A DNA stretch of 64,000 nt. Origin: Harmothoe impar (taxonomy: Eukaryota > Annelida > Polychaeta > Phyllodocida > Polynoidae). The stretch lies in assembly GCA_947462335.1 (NCBI GenBank), contig OX381718.1, forward strand, positions 35,680,976-35,744,975. The letters are read 5' to 3'. Below, piece after piece: positions 1 to 10,878 of this stretch (positions within the stretch are counted from its first letter, which is position 1; every line of letters starts with the position of its first letter). The position numbers were made by a program, and so were the translations under genes. The notes under the pieces were generated by a model, which was not told the DNA's origin, made no database searches, and saw nothing but the letters and a program-made list of their open reading frames with translations.

Positions 1-262
1 CGCCAACATCTCTGGCAGCGGAGCCGCTGGTAACAAGATAATATCAGCGGAATCTGTGATATTTCTTTTCTTTATTTTCTACATGATAGGTTATAAGATA
101 TACATGTGCATCTGGAAAAATTGAAATGATTCTAAACTCTTTTAATCAATGGAATCGACCAACTTTGATTAATATTCTGGAAAGTTACATCAATGACCAA
201 TTCAACTGTAGTAGTTGTATTAGTCTCTTTGAGAATTTCTTAAAAAATGCAATATTATTGAA

Positions 263-263
<1 letters not shown>
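1..263 (-). other. Distal 3' flank / probable old 3' UTR of the receptor gene
   Basis: No gene is seen here. Bases 157-250 match the left part of the 366-base segment at 38093-38458, whose right part matches the end of the receptor last exon and its 3' flank. This places the stretch just downstream of the receptor stop codon before the 35-kb TE nest was inserted. A minus-strand AATAAA (plus TTTATT at 71-76) could have been the original polyadenylation signal; that role is inferred from position only. Confidence 0.6.

Positions 264-265
<2 letters not shown>

Positions 266-341
<76 letters not shown>
266..341. repeat. (TA)n microsatellite at the left edge of the TE nest
   Basis: An almost pure TA dinucleotide run. 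It separates receptor 3' flank on the left from the end of the Ngaro-2 repeat on the right. A similar TA/AC-rich tract sits at the other edge of the nest (35153-35430). Confidence 0.95.
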
Positions 342-346
<5 letters not shown>

Positions 347-382
347 TTGCTGTGGGCAATATTAATATTATTACAGAAACAG
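341..382 (-). repeat. Terminal fragment of the Ngaro-2 repeat unit
   Basis: These 42 bases are the same as the start of the longer repeats at 9163 and 34197. Here the match stops abruptly at 382 and continues into reverse transcriptase coding sequence, so the interval records an internal deletion that fused the pol gene to the element terminus. Confidence 0.8.
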
Positions 383-1006
383 TCCTGGAAAAAGTCCTAC
401 CACCCCTAATAATCGTACTACAATGTGACAACACTCCCACTAACTGTTGCAGCTCTTTCTTTGTACACGTCAACAACCCACAATATTCATTAATTAAAGA
501 CAACAATTTATCCAATTTATCTTTAGGCAAATACAATTTCATATCTAAAGACGACAATTCAATACCTAAATATTTCAACCGACATCTTGGAGTTATAATT
601 TTTTTATAATTGACATAGAAACCAAAGCTTCTAATCAACCCAATCAGTACATTTAAACCTTCCCAACATCTATCCCAATCACTTTCCATTATTAGAAAAT
701 CGTCTAAATAACCATAAATTCTATCAAAACCCCTCAATTTCATACAGGCTACAATAAATTCAGTAAATTGAGTAAATATATACGGTGCCGATTTTAAGCC
801 AAACGCCAAACTGTTATTCACCAAATATCTCATACAACCTCCAATCTCCCAGCGAAACCCTTGAAGAGTACGCTGCTCACTACATACCGGTACGCTGCGG
901 TACGCACCTTTCACATCCAAAACCGCCATAACACAACCTTTTGTCATATTTTTTGCTACATCCTTCAGGGCTACATATTGAAAACGTTCTACGACATCAT
1001 ACATAT
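383..1006 (-). pseudogene. Ngaro-2 reverse transcriptase, 3' half (interrupted fragment)
   Basis: This is the middle part of a DIRS-superfamily reverse transcriptase on the minus strand. Visible blocks are VLDVKGAYRSVPV (motif A, catalytic Asp), FGLKSAPYIF (motif B), YGYLDDFLIM (motif C, YLDD) and the GGRTFSR region. It aligns by eye with the Ngaro-1 polymerase. The 5' part of the same gene lies at 6413-7345, because Ngaro-1 landed inside the codons following SINNY. The gene also lacks its RNase H part, having been fused by deletion to the terminal repeat at 341-382. It is a non-functional remnant; no start codon of its own is expected. Confidence 0.85.
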
Positions 1007-1216
1007 AATTGGATTACCGGTAGCAGTTAATAAAGGGGCATTGGCGGCCCTAGTCTAATTAATAGATGAATAATATTACTAGCATAGATCTACCAGTTAA
1101 CCGGTACTATTATATTATTAATATACGAGTTATAGGTAATATATTAATCTAGATAATATAACATGAGTGAGAAGACACAAGGCAGGGGTGTGGTGGAAAA
1201 TGTACAAATATCAGCC
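1007..1216 (-). repeat. Ngaro-1 split direct repeat, B2 copy
   Basis: 210 bases that match 1831-2040 throughout by eye. It is the 3' terminal repeat of the minus-strand element and abuts the interrupted Ngaro-2 pol at the AATT/TATAATT joint. Confidence 0.93.
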
Positions 1217-1548
1217 TTTTATTCACTGAAAAGTACCACAAATACATCACGACAAAAGAAGTCACACTCAGTCTTTTTCGTGACACATGTCTCATATAGA
1301 CCCAACAAGCTATTCAAGACTTTACATTCCTGGAGTCTTATATCGCAAGAACAATAAATATTAATCGACCCCCCCAAGCAAGGACTATGTCCCAATAAAT
1401 ATCAACAGTGCTCATAAATATCAACAAGCTTCTGATAAATATCAACATTATCACAAATATGATTACAAGTACAAAATTACAAATATCACAAAACCTGAAT
1501 ATTGCAAAAAATCACAATAAATATTATTAAAATTAAATTTTTTTTTTT
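1217..1548. other. Ngaro-1 spacer between A2 and B2
   Basis: No coding potential is seen. The stretch is AT-rich, with several AATAAATATCAAC-like motifs around 1385-1450 and poly-T at its right end. It is not represented in the B1/A2 arrangement, so either B1 lacks it or it was inserted into the terminal copy. Confidence 0.6.
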
Positions 1549-1834
1549 AAATACGCGAGAGGTCCGCACACTTTGATCTTCCAGCCCCAACTGTCAATAT
1601 TTGACGGTGGTGGTCTCTTATAGTGACGTAGCACCAAGTGGAAGTCGTCATGACGACCGTGACGACCTATGACGTCACACCCCGGATGATGGCGCCATCT
1701 GACGGGGAGCGGATGAACTACCTCCCGCGGAGATGGCGCCACCAGTGGCCAGCCCTGGAACTAGTCGTTCGCGGTCGGGGAACTGCCACGCCTCTCTGTA
1801 ATTATACTGGTATAGGGTTATACAGTGTATAATT
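1549..1834 (-). repeat. Ngaro-1 split direct repeat, A2 copy
   Basis: 286 bases that match 6127-6412. It contains TGACGTCA- and TGACG-type motifs (around 1621-1680) and two GATGGCGCCA-like motifs. Such motifs would suit a promoter, since the A1 copy lies just upstream of gag. Confidence 0.93.
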
Positions 1835-2040
1835 GGATTACCGGTAGCAGTTAATAAAGGGGCATTGGCGGCCCTAGTCTAATTAATAGATGAATAATAT
1901 TACTAGCATAGATCTACCAGTTAACCGGTACTATTATATTATTAATATACGAGTTATAGGTAATATATTAATCTAGATAATATAACATGAGTGAGAAGAC
2001 ACAAGGCAGGGGTGTGGTGGAAAATGTACAAATATCAGCC
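1831..2040 (-). repeat. Ngaro-1 split direct repeat, B1 copy
   Basis: 210 bases matching 1007-1216. It joins A2 directly with a 4-base overlap (AATT). This B1-A2 joint reproduces the sequence expected when the two ends of an excised circle are fused. Confidence 0.93.
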
Positions 2041-2074
2041 AACAACCCACCACACGCCAAACACAATTTAAGAA

Positions 2075-3001
2075 TTAAATTACATTTTTTAGATGCTCAC
2101 ATGGAGCCCATTCGAGCCTGATACCCTCCTCAGAGGACTGATGGAGGTACCGTCTGACCACCCCAGATCTCCAGTTACCCTTACGCATAATGTGGTCAAC
2201 GGGCATATTTAAGTCTCTCAGCATAGTACTACCACCATGCCTGAATGAATGAGTAGAGACTCTGTGTATGGGTAGATCCAGAGTGGCAGCCAGACTCTTA
2301 AGCTTATCATTAACAACAGTGTACCCCAGCGGAAAGCAAACCCCTGCTAGCCTATAGGAGACTAGTGGGTCACTACCACGGATGCCCCGAGACAAATCAT
2401 GTAGAAGTGTTCGTACACACCAAGGGGAATTTGGAATATCCTGGAGATAAACAGAATAACTATAGCGACCAAACTGGTCGTTTTTAGATGAATTTACCTT
2501 AATCTGCACATACCCGGTATGGAAGAATACCGAGGCTGCGGTAATACTGTGCGGCGAAGCCGTCATATGGGAGATCCGCAGTAGGCCCCTGTACCCAAGT
2601 AGGGCTGCAACCCAAAATAACAGGTCGTCCTGGTTAGAGAAATCCAACAGCCTATACATACCTAACATATCATTAGGGGTCAAGGGGTACCGTTCCACCC
2701 TGGGGGCCTTAGAAGAGCGCTCTATCCCATTCAAAGTTTGCTTCAGTAAAAAATCATCACCAAAGTCAGAAAAACCTTTTAGCTTCTGAAAATACCAAAC
2801 ACCAGAAATATAATTTCTTATAGAAACCGGGGACAGACTTTCAGATAAATAGGCAGCAAACAGGCTGGCCTGTTTTGCTGAGCAAGGAAAATTCTCCAAT
2901 TTAAACAGCTTACAAAAGGAATTATACCTTTTCAATTGAACGCTGCGAGTGACCCTAGTGGCTGGCGCTACTCCAACCTCAGCATAACGACCTTGCGCCA
3001 T
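2075..3001 (-). CDS. Ngaro-1 tyrosine recombinase (YR)
   Basis: A 308-residue protein, starting at an ATG 16 bases after the polymerase stop. It is the element's integrating enzyme and would act on the circular cDNA and a chromosomal target through a phosphotyrosine intermediate. The N-terminal half (about residues 1-100) resembles a SAM-like core-binding domain. The catalytic half shows the first Arg in GYRGLLRISH, the box II HSFRHGG (His-x-x-Arg), and the tail GNWRSGVVRRYLHQ with the candidate nucleophile Tyr. The reading frame is uninterrupted and of normal length for DIRS-superfamily YRs, so it could still be functional. Confidence 0.92.
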   Translation of the reverse strand: MAQGRYAEVGVAPATRVTRSVQLKRYNSFCKLFKLENFPCSAKQASLFAAYLSESLSPVSIRNYISGVWYFQKLKGFSDFGDDFLLKQTLNGIERSSKAPRVERYPLTPNDMLGMYRLLDFSNQDDLLFWVAALLGYRGLLRISHMTASPHSITAASVFFHTGYVQIKVNSSKNDQFGRYSYSVYLQDIPNSPWCVRTLLHDLSRGIRGSDPLVSYRLAGVCFPLGYTVVNDKLKSLAATLDLPIHRVSTHSFRHGGSTMLRDLNMPVDHIMRKGNWRSGVVRRYLHQSSEEGIRLEWAPCEHLKNVI

Positions 3002-3017
3002 GAGGAGACTGGTGAGT

Positions 3018-5127
3018 TTATTTACTGTAAAGAGAAGGCATATTAGTGTCTTTCAGATACAAGTCACATTTTGCAGGTACCCCCTTATATGGTAGTCTAG
3101 ATAAGTGATCCGCTAAGACATTGTCCTTTGTATTGATATAGGTGGCATGTAATTCAATATTATGAATAAAACATAGCCAATATAATTCCCTTAACCACTC
3201 CATACAAAGTTTATTCTTGCTTCTACCGGTATTTATCATAGCGAGTACCTGCATATTATCCGTTACCACATCTACCTTACTATTAGAATACTTATCGACC
3301 CACCTCTTTAAACCAACCACCACAGGCCAGAGCTCATACACATTAATATTCTTCTTATGTACCCTGATATTGTCCATGTGTGGGTGATCAAGTTGGTGAG
3401 ACTTGGACATACCGGTAGGCACACTGTGGCCTTCCCAAACACCATAGAAATAATCGTCCCCGCTCCAAGCGCCAAACCCGCGGGTGGACGCGTCAGATAC
3501 CATAGGGTCAATGTGAACAGTCTTCCTCATTAGAGCACGGCAGTTAAAAACATCACAAAACTGCCGCCACCACTGAAGATCTTTTCTGGTCTCTTCATCC
3601 AGAAATATCGCCCTACCCGGCCTAACTTTAGCACACAAGTCAAACAGGCGCCTGCTATACGTCCTGCCCCCCCTAACAATTTGAGAGCAGAAACTCATAA
3701 GACCCCCTATCTTTTGGAGCCTTTTCTTAGAAACATATACCATATTTAAACAATCATCCAGGGCTAAAGAGAGCCTATCGACCTTGGCACGGGGGAGGGA
3801 GAGCTCCATTTTTTCTGAATCAATGGTGATACCTAAGAACACAGTCACCTTGCTAGGCTCGGTTACCTTATTAAAAGAGACCTGGAAGCCTAAAAACTGC
3901 ATAACTTCAATTAAAATATCCCGTTGCCTCCTACATTCCTCCTCACCTTTAGCTAAAATGATGAAGTCATCCAGGTAATTAACAATTAATTCCACCCCAT
4001 AGCCCTTTGCTACAGCGACCACAAAGTCCGATATAGAATTAAAAATATTGGGCGCACACCTAAGACCGAAACTCAACCTGTTGTTGACGTAGTACTCCAA
4101 ACCACCACCCTGATCCCAAGCAAAACCTTGGTAGCCTACATGGGGACCAAACACTGACACACTACGGTAGGCTGATTTCAAGTCTACGACGCAGGAAAAC
4201 ATGTCCTTCTCCAGTATGTCTACTACAGTATTAATAGAATTATAAGAAAAAGGAACATATGTTTCCTTCATATAATTATTTATACATTTTTTCCCTGGCA
4301 TAGAACAGTCTGTGATAGGCCGCAACTTCCCATTCGATTTTTCAACCCCACCCAGGGCATGTACACATCTAGGGGGGCTAGAAACCTTGGTGACAAAGCC
4401 ATCAGCAGTCTCCTGCGCTACTATGTCACACATCTCCCGGTGAAAATCACCTTCTAAAATTGTATTATAATTCCTACATCTATAAGAGGTATCACAGGTC
4501 TCGTCCACAATTTTGAAACCTAATACTACCCCCTCCCAGATATATTTTGCCCAAGCCGGCCTGTCCTGACACACATTACCACTGCCGGAAATAAAATTGG
4601 CAAATCTGCAAGGCTTTAACTGTGTTACCTCACAACCTATCATGTGTGTACAGGTACATGTACCTGCTAAGCAATCTTCAAAAACATGGACGTCTGGAAG
4701 GCCATTCGTACCATCAATAGAGTAAAGAGGCTTACCGCCCGGTACCCTGTACACAGCGTCAGGGCCGGGCGGTTCGCCAATACATTCCCAGTCTGTCGCC
4801 CGCTGCAAACCGCCAACTCTCTCTGCAGTACATATACTACTTACAGGTCGGGCTGCCTGCCGCTGGTCGACAAACTCATATGCTACCGTGAGCTCCTCAA
4901 TAGAGGTTTGGTCGTCATATACACCCTTATGCCCACCCCCCCCCCTTACCCACCAGGCTCCCTGGCACAAATACATTGGCGAGGGGATTTAATACACTAA
5001 TACTAGTACAACCTGGGACAAAGGGGGTAGCGAGAGGGTCCAATACATTAACCTGACGATCACCTGATACATCAAGGTTCGTCTTTTGAGCAATAGTCTG
5101 AGCAGGACAAAATTCATTGACGACCAC
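3018..5127 (-). CDS. Ngaro-1 polymerase (reverse transcriptase - RNase H)
   Basis: The main open frame is 652 residues (3018-4976). Reverse transcriptase motifs run in order: PITDCSMPGKK, CVVDLKSAYRS (motif A), FGLRCAPNIF (B), VNYLDDFIIL (C, YLDD) and VFLGI (D). RNase H follows with VSDASTRGFGAW, NVYELWPVVVGL, TDNMQVLAMIN and NVLADHLSRL. No methyltransferase domain is seen. Upstream, a second frame (4927-5127) continues the coding toward gag; the switch falls in a run of about nine C on the plus strand near 4938-4946. This is either a slippage mutation or a frameshift site. The product would copy element RNA and is probably made by frameshifting or reinitiation after gag. Confidence 0.88.
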
Positions 5128-5154
5128 TAACTGCTCAGACCTGCTCGCTCCATT

Positions 5155-6060
5155 CTAGCTAGAGCCTTTTGTCACTGAGCAGGTAGTGGCGCCATGGCTC
5201 GTAGAGAAACAAAACATGCATACATGAGGATATTTACATGGGTTCATCTTACACCCCTCCTCCCTATTGTACATAAAGCACTTTCTCTTATTAACCTCTT
5301 GAGACTTACTGGGGGCTGCGTTCTTTTTCTGGTTATTACTCTTACCCGCCACCACAGTAGCATCGAAGCTGAAATGACGCAGCACGTCAACATTCCTTAC
5401 ATTTTGAAAAGCCACAACCCCCTCTACATTGGCTCTGTTCCTAACTGATTTATCAAAGCCAATTAAGGCCGACGGCCTATAGATGCGGGTGAGAGCCTTC
5501 TCAGCCAGCATTTCTACATGCTCTAATACTGGTACCACCACCTCGGCAGTCTCTCCCTGCTGGAGCAAGACCTTGACCGTTCTAGCATTTAGCAACAGTA
5601 AGGCTTCAACACTATCTAGTTTAACCCCTTTTTCAAGGAAATTCGACTGGTCAAAAGGAGTCTCATCTGTACCTTTAGGCCTGGAGGGGGAATAGTGTCG
5701 CTGCTGCTGACGACCCTCAGGTGACGACGTTGACGATGACGACCTGGACTGACGACCCTGCAACCACGGAGGTGACGACAAAGGTGAAGGCTGCCGGCGA
5801 CGACGTCTTGCCCGGCCTGAATCCTCCTCTCCTCTGCTCGTCAATGACGATTGAATGGAGCCCAAGACTGACGATATTCTGTCCATAGAGCCTTCCATCG
5901 CCGACATCCTGCTGGATATCGTCAGTATATCGTCGTTCGCCTTCTTCACGGACGACCTGAGTTGCTCGTCAGTGTTTGTTGACGAAGGCAGGGTTCCACC
6001 CCGCCCTTCTGCAACCGCTGGAGTTGGGGCCTTCTTGGCCGGCGACTTCTTCTTGCCCAT
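5155..6060 (-). CDS. Ngaro-1 Gag-like nucleic-acid-binding protein
   Basis: A 301-residue protein with a clear ATG (MGKKKSPAKK). It has a basic N-terminus, a Ser/Arg-rich stretch (about residues 80-125), a central alpha-helical region and a C-terminal double zinc-binding segment. That segment is a CCCH-like finger (C-x8-C-x4-C-x3-H) followed by a CCHC knuckle, CMFCFSTSHGATTC. This suits an RNA-packaging Gag of a YR retrotransposon. It is first in the operon-like order gag-pol-YR and follows the A1 repeat, so A1 probably supplies the promoter. No internal stops are present. Confidence 0.85.
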   Translation of the reverse strand: MGKKKSPAKKAPTPAVAEGRGGTLPSSTNTDEQLRSSVKKANDDILTISSRMSAMEGSMDRISSVLGSIQSSLTSRGEEDSGRARRRRRQPSPLSSPPWLQGRQSRSSSSTSSPEGRQQQRHYSPSRPKGTDETPFDQSNFLEKGVKLDSVEALLLLNARTVKVLLQQGETAEVVVPVLEHVEMLAEKALTRIYRPSALIGFDKSVRNRANVEGVVAFQNVRNVDVLRHFSFDATVVAGKSNNQKKNAAPSKSQEVNKRKCFMYNREEGCKMNPCKYPHVCMFCFSTSHGATTCSVTKGSS

Positions 6061-6126
6061 CTTCTGAGTTTCACCGTCTCTGTTTCACTTCTCTGCTACA
6101 CCGGATCGCTGCTTCACAAAATTTTA

Positions 6127-6412
6127 AAATACGCGAGAGGTCCGCACACTTTGATCTTCCAGCCCCAACTGTCAATATTTGACGGTGGTGGTCTCTTATA
6201 GTGACGTAGCACCAAGTGGAAGTCGTCATGACGACCGTGACGACCTATGACGTCACACCCCGGATGATGGCGCCATCTGACGGGGAGCGGATGAACTACC
6301 TCCCGCGGAGATGGCGCCACCAGTGGCCAGCCCTGGAACTAGTCGTTCGCGGTCGGGGAACTGCCACGCCTCTCTGTAATTATACTGGTATAGGGTTATA
6401 CAGTGTATAATT
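6127..6412 (-). repeat. Ngaro-1 split direct repeat, A1 copy (5' end)
   Basis: The second copy of the 286-base A repeat, 66 bases upstream of the gag ATG, so it is the likely promoter/leader unit. Its outer edge ends in TATAATT, where the interrupted Ngaro-2 pol resumes. Confidence 0.93.
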
Positions 6413-8785
6413 ATTAATACTACGACCTTCAGGTCGACTGGCATCTGTTATACAACGAATAGTTTCGCCACCGTCTTTTTCTATGGCACCCAACGAATGT
6501 ATACATTTTGGTTTATCATCCACTATACTAATAATACCTTCCAATAATTCACTCTCTACAATTACATCCATACATTTCTTGGCCATTTCTTTTTTGATAG
6601 ATAAGTAATTACTACAGTCATACATCGTATCTATATCATGATTAGCAATCACACAGCCACCTCGACTACTTTGAAATATATACTCCATACTCTGCAACCA
6701 ATGACCTGAGCTCAGCACCTCTAGTAGCATTGCACAAGGTTTCAACAATACTTTGGTACCATCAATATAAAGCTCACATTTATCGACACATATTTTAAAG
6801 CTACCCCACTTCAAATCAAATTTCCTAACCTCTTCACACGACTCATATAAATCTTTAGGAATTTTCTCTGATATGAAACCACCATCTAACTTATAACGAC
6901 TAACAAAACTCTTATTACCGGTACCCTCCATACTCTTAAGACTTTTACCATAGAATCTACCCATCAAAATGATCATACATTTCGTATCATTTTCCACCCA
7001 TCTATACATGGATGGACACATGAAAGCTATCATAGCGATCGCCTCACCTAGATCCACATCTAGTAGGGTATTTAAACATTTTAGCATTTCAACCATAATA
7101 AACCCAATCACAATTGATAAACAACACCTCATTGCTTCCATCCAAAGTACACATACATATTCACACACAATCATACCGTCCCTCATAGCAACCAGCTGCA
7201 CCCCCTTTCTACCAGGAGGTACCCCCCCTGGTGCCCCCCTGCCCCTACCCCCTCCCCCCCCTCCACCCCCACATTTACCTGCTACATGATCACCACTGCC
7301 ACACTCGGCACATACATGTTTACGGTAGCATGCTGCTCCCCACATACATCTACCGTCATTGAACTGATAACAAATTTGGTTTCTAACCTCCCACTGGTGA
7401 TTGTAGCCCCCCCCCCCGCCCTACCCCTCCCCCTCCCCCCCCCTCCCCCCTCCCCCCGAACCCTCCCCTTTTCTCTCCCCCTTTGATCACAGCATCCGAT
7501 CCTAAATGCTCATGTACAATATCACTTTTCCGTCTACCAAAAGCCTTTAACCCTTTGTCGCCAGCCTCCTCTCTAACCACCGCGTCGTATTGCACGATAT
7601 TGTCATACCTGTACATCTTTAAGTCCTTGCCCGCCATAAATCGCAGGTGGCTGACATACGGTGCTACAGGCTCCCCCCTTTCTAACAAATGCTCTATATC
7701 CTTGAGTGAATAATACAGAATCTCTTTATAATTAAGGTTCTTCCTCTTATCCTTTTTTGGGATCACACGTCGTAAGTCAAAATCCAACTCACTGTCAGAT
7801 GAAGACTCCTCTGACTCAGCACTGCTTTCTGGCGACTTAGACTATTTCTTGGACTTCTTGCCCGACTTGCTCTTGGACTTCTTCTTCTTCGGTGTCTTGG
7901 AACCCTTCTTGCCTTCTGCTGCCTTCTTTTGCACCTTCTTTTTAAACTCTGCCACAAGCTGATCCTGTTCCTCATCGCCTGACGTCAGCTCACTCACACT
8001 CACATCCGAACCCCCATCAGTCTCTGAAGAATCTACACTCTACTGCTCCCTAGCCACTGCACTGGCCTGAGTCTTTTTCTTGTTGGTCTCACCTACAGGC
8101 ACCTTCCCCGACTTAGAAGATGCCTGTAATTTCTTAAGACCCTCCAGCACCTTTGCCTTCTCCTCCTGCCTATGTCTATCCTTCTGTACAGCTAGCTCAA
8201 TGCTATTTCCTCTCCGTTCCTCTTCTAATTCGACCTTATGAGCAAATCCTTCAGCAAACTCATCATACTTGAACTTCCTCGAAGCTGCCTTGGCAGCTTT
8301 GTGCCTGGTCTGCGCCACCTCTGCTCGTAATCTGGACAACTCCTCACCCTCTGTGAACGCCTGAAGCCTGTCCTTTTCATATTGAAGTTCTCGCTGCAAG
8401 CACTTCACCGTCTCTCGTTCACTGCTCCTGTCCAAAGCTCCGATGGCGTTCGAACCATTTGTCCTGATAATACTGCACTTGAGCCCCCAACATGGCTAAC
8501 ACCTCCCCCTGCACCAGCAGTATATTGTCCTCCATGGACCACATCGACAGAGGCGCCTCTCTCACCTGAAATACTCTTTGACGTTGGATCGTCTCCCCTT
8601 CGCTCACTGTCAGAGTGCACGTTATCAACACACTCCTCAGCGCTATGTTGTGAAAGTTCATCCTCTCCTGCCGTTCCACCCGTGTTACCATCCTCAGGCC
8701 TCGTACATTGCCTACAAAAGTCATTTCCTCTGTTTGTACGGCCATCATATTGAGCTTTACAGCGAATACACACCTTTTTAGGCAT
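6413..8785 (-). pseudogene. Ngaro-2 gag and 5' part of pol (decayed, interrupted)
   Basis: Minus-strand remnant of a second DIRS-superfamily element. The ATG at 8785 starts a protein with an N-terminal CIRC/CRQC zinc-finger pair. A helical, charged region follows (8040-8435), then a Lys/Ser/Glu-rich stretch and a conserved gag core (7383-7787), and finally polymerase N-terminal sequence ending at ITDASRPEGRSINNY where Ngaro-1 is inserted. Damage includes a frameshift near 8430, in-frame stops near 8040 and 7842, and a frame change in a G/C-homopolymer stretch (7238-7480) that codes for polyglycine. A CxxC...H...C knuckle (CAECGSGDHVAGKC) lies at about 7270-7320. The 3' half of pol is at 383-1006. 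Confidence 0.8.
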
Positions 8786-9160
8786 TTGCTACTGTCACTC
8801 CGTCTCCCGGTAAACTCCTAATACCGTAGGGAAACACAAGATGGCGCCTGACGTCAACTCAGCCGGTACTTTCCTTCGCACATAAAAGGCTCCTAATTCC
8901 TTTTGTACGCGTCCCCAAACGTTCACTGTTGCACTACACGTACTCACAACACTCGTACATCCGTGCTTCACTTGCCAAGCTTGTAGGAAAACTCTAAAAG
9001 CTGGCTACTACTCGTTCCGGCTCTGGATCTTACAATGGCTTCCTCACGACCAGCAAGGCGGAAGCGAACCTACGCGCATGCGCCGCGTCCTAGGTTACCC
9101 GGCGGCTTCCCGCCCTCCTATCCACAATTATATACCGGATAGCTTAATACTATCCTGTTA
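8786..9160 (-). promoter_or_regulatory. Ngaro-2 5' leader
   Basis: Non-coding sequence between the gag start and the repeat unit. It contains a TGACGTCA-like motif and a GGCGCC near 8845 and otherwise no recognisable signal. By position it would be the leader/promoter region of Ngaro-2. Confidence 0.4.
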
Positions 9161-9442
9161 CATAAATAGTTGCTGTGGGCAATATTAATATTATTACAGA
9201 AACAGTTACCATGGTAACTACCGGTAACTAATATAATATGAATTATCTGATGCGAACGGTAGTAGGCTATAATCTGCCGGTATGAAAATCTTGTTTTAAC
9301 CCAAGCGGAGGTATATGAGATTGTTACAATATATTATTAGAACAATATAGATTACTGATAAATTACTATATGTTAATATTTCAATTATGACAATTATTAT
9401 TATATATTAATATATTATTTATGTCAATTACTATTATATATT
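9161..9442 (-). repeat. Ngaro-2 repeat unit A, copy 1 (left part, split by Gypsy-A)
   Basis: Near-identical to 34196-34466. The paralogous copy continues without a break into the sequence found at 32813-32847, proving that Gypsy-A inserted here. The shared target tetranucleotide is TATT. Confidence 0.92.
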
Positions 9443-9767
9443 TGTAGAGTTCGTCTTTATGTAATTCGATTAAATAAGGACTCGAACTGCAGTTTTCATG
9501 TAGAGATGCAAGCAAAAGGGTTTATTAAGGCGTTACCCTGTACAGTAATTCTAATCCTTGATATATGTGGTTCGTTCAGAGGTATATGTTTCTTTCAGTA
9601 TCTTTCAGTATAGTACAACACAGTCAGAGACCTGAGAAGGTCTGCCAGAGCAAGGGGGTGAGGACAGCTTATATACTGTCCGCCTCCGATAGGGGTGCCC
9701 CCTGGCTCTGGCTGCCCGAACTACTCTGTAGGCGTTCGATTAACTTTATAATATTAGTGTCCCTACA
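9443..9767 (-). repeat. Gypsy-A 3' LTR
   Basis: 325 bases starting TGTAG and ending CTACA (an inverted terminal pentamer), matching 32488-32812. It is the 3' LTR because all coding is on the minus strand and a G-rich minus-strand tract adjoins it at 9768. Confidence 0.95.
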
Positions 9768-9780
9768 CCACCCCCCCCAG
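9768..9780 (-). promoter_or_regulatory. Gypsy-A polypurine tract
   Basis: The minus strand reads TCTGGGGGGGTGG immediately before the 3' LTR, the position and composition of a plus-strand primer for reverse transcription. Confidence 0.75.
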
Positions 9781-10439
9781 ACAATACATACGCTTATTCT
9801 TTTAAATATTATATACAATTTAATATAAACTCATACAACTGAGTTTATTTATTAAAGCGTTATGTTAAGTCTTGAACACAGTAGGGTCTATAAGAATATA
9901 CAAAACTAATATTATGTACACAGGTGGTATTACATTCGAACGGCTCGACTCATTTCGAATTATAAGGACACATATATAATATACATACAAACATATCCAG
10001 AATAGTGACTAGTACAACTTGACATCTCTCATGATTACAAAAAAAAAACAGGAAACAAAAATTTGAAGATCCGGGCAGCCATCCTAACCTTTTTGACATT
10101 AGTTAGGCACGAAGTTCCCTCCTTTAGGAGGAACTCAGGTTTTTGGTGCTCTCCTCTTCAACAGCCGCCCTGTCCCAAACTGGACAGGCACGTTCATTTG
10201 AACGGGTTAGTGGCGCTCTCCTCTTCATCTTTCGGACTGCTATCTCTGTTCTGACTGAACAGAAACGTTCTTACGAACGGGTGATTGGTGCTCTCCTCTT
10301 CATATGTCTGGTCACCCGATTTCCTCCTGCGTATTCCTGTTACTGCTGTTCGATGGTTCAGTAGACATTCATACCCCACCAACTCATTCTCTTTCGAATA
10401 TCACTTCAATCATATGCTACCACTCTCGGGGTATGGTGC
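9781..10439 (-). other. Gypsy-A 3' non-coding region
   Basis: No gene is seen. Between 10130 and 10310 a degenerate unit of about 75-90 bases containing GTGCTCTCCTCTTCA and a CGAACGGGT-like motif occurs about three times (10145, 10210 and 10288). The rest is AT-rich. Confidence 0.6.
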
Positions 10440-10878
10440 TCACCCTTCATCACCCTGGTTCTTTAGAAGTTCCAGGGCAGATTCTCGGGTGCCGTCCCAA
10501 TCATCCATGAACACCCCGAACACCTGCTGAAACTTGACATTCATTGCCTCGTTTCGGTCGGTGCACTCCTGCAATCTCTTATGAGCTAATGCAGTCTTCG
10601 CCGCGGCTAACTTGGCCTCATTCCGAATTTTAGCAGTTTCGGCTGCCAATAACACCTCATTCTCCTTTTCTAAAGCCGTTCGGTATGAGGCTTCCTGTTC
10701 TACCAGAGTGCGGGCGAATAGGTTCGCTACCCCCTGGTTATACCGGACAGCCAATTCTCTCTGTGCGTCCTGGAAAGTATCGACCGCCGCTTGGGCTTGG
10801 GAACAAACCACTCTGTCAGCTGGATCGAAGTACAGATCCACCGGTCGTGTGCTCAGTCGGAGTAAAGTTCATTCGACA
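10440..10878 (-). CDS. Gypsy-A ORF4: small coiled-coil protein
   Basis: An open frame of about 134 residues following ORF3. Its frame is -1 relative to ORF3, it overlaps the ORF3 end by about 25 bases, and it has no ATG in the overlap (a GTG occurs at 10841). Expression would therefore need frameshifting, reinitiation or a non-AUG start. The body is Ala/Glu/Lys-rich and predicted to be coiled coil. The C-terminus has VKFQQVFGVFMDDWDGTRE. The same position in Gypsy-B encodes KFQECFGHEMYEWDVSRE after a similar helical stretch (38570-38880). Conservation between two diverged elements argues that this is a real gene. Function unknown. Confidence 0.7.

Larger units (their letters stand above)
1007..6412 (-). 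mobile_element. Ngaro-1: tyrosine-recombinase retrotransposon with split direct repeats
   Basis: A complete 5.4-kb element read on the minus strand in the order A1 - gag - RT/RNase H - YR - B1 - A2 - spacer - B2. Elements of the Ngaro and PAT groups have this split-direct-repeat layout and integrate as circles through a tyrosine recombinase rather than an integrase. No methyltransferase domain is seen between RNase H and YR, which favours Ngaro over DIRS/PAT. Both ends and the internal B1/A2 joint carry the same TATAATT heptamer (1004-1010, 6406-6412, 1828-1834), as expected for a crossover site. The element interrupts Ngaro-2 pol. Gag and YR are open; pol has at least one homopolymer frameshift. 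Confidence 0.88.

Noticed and set aside
126..365. Open frame made of Ile-Tyr repeats
   Set aside because: It is the translation of the (TA)n microsatellite; the same applies to frames at 34564-35328 beyond the YR part.
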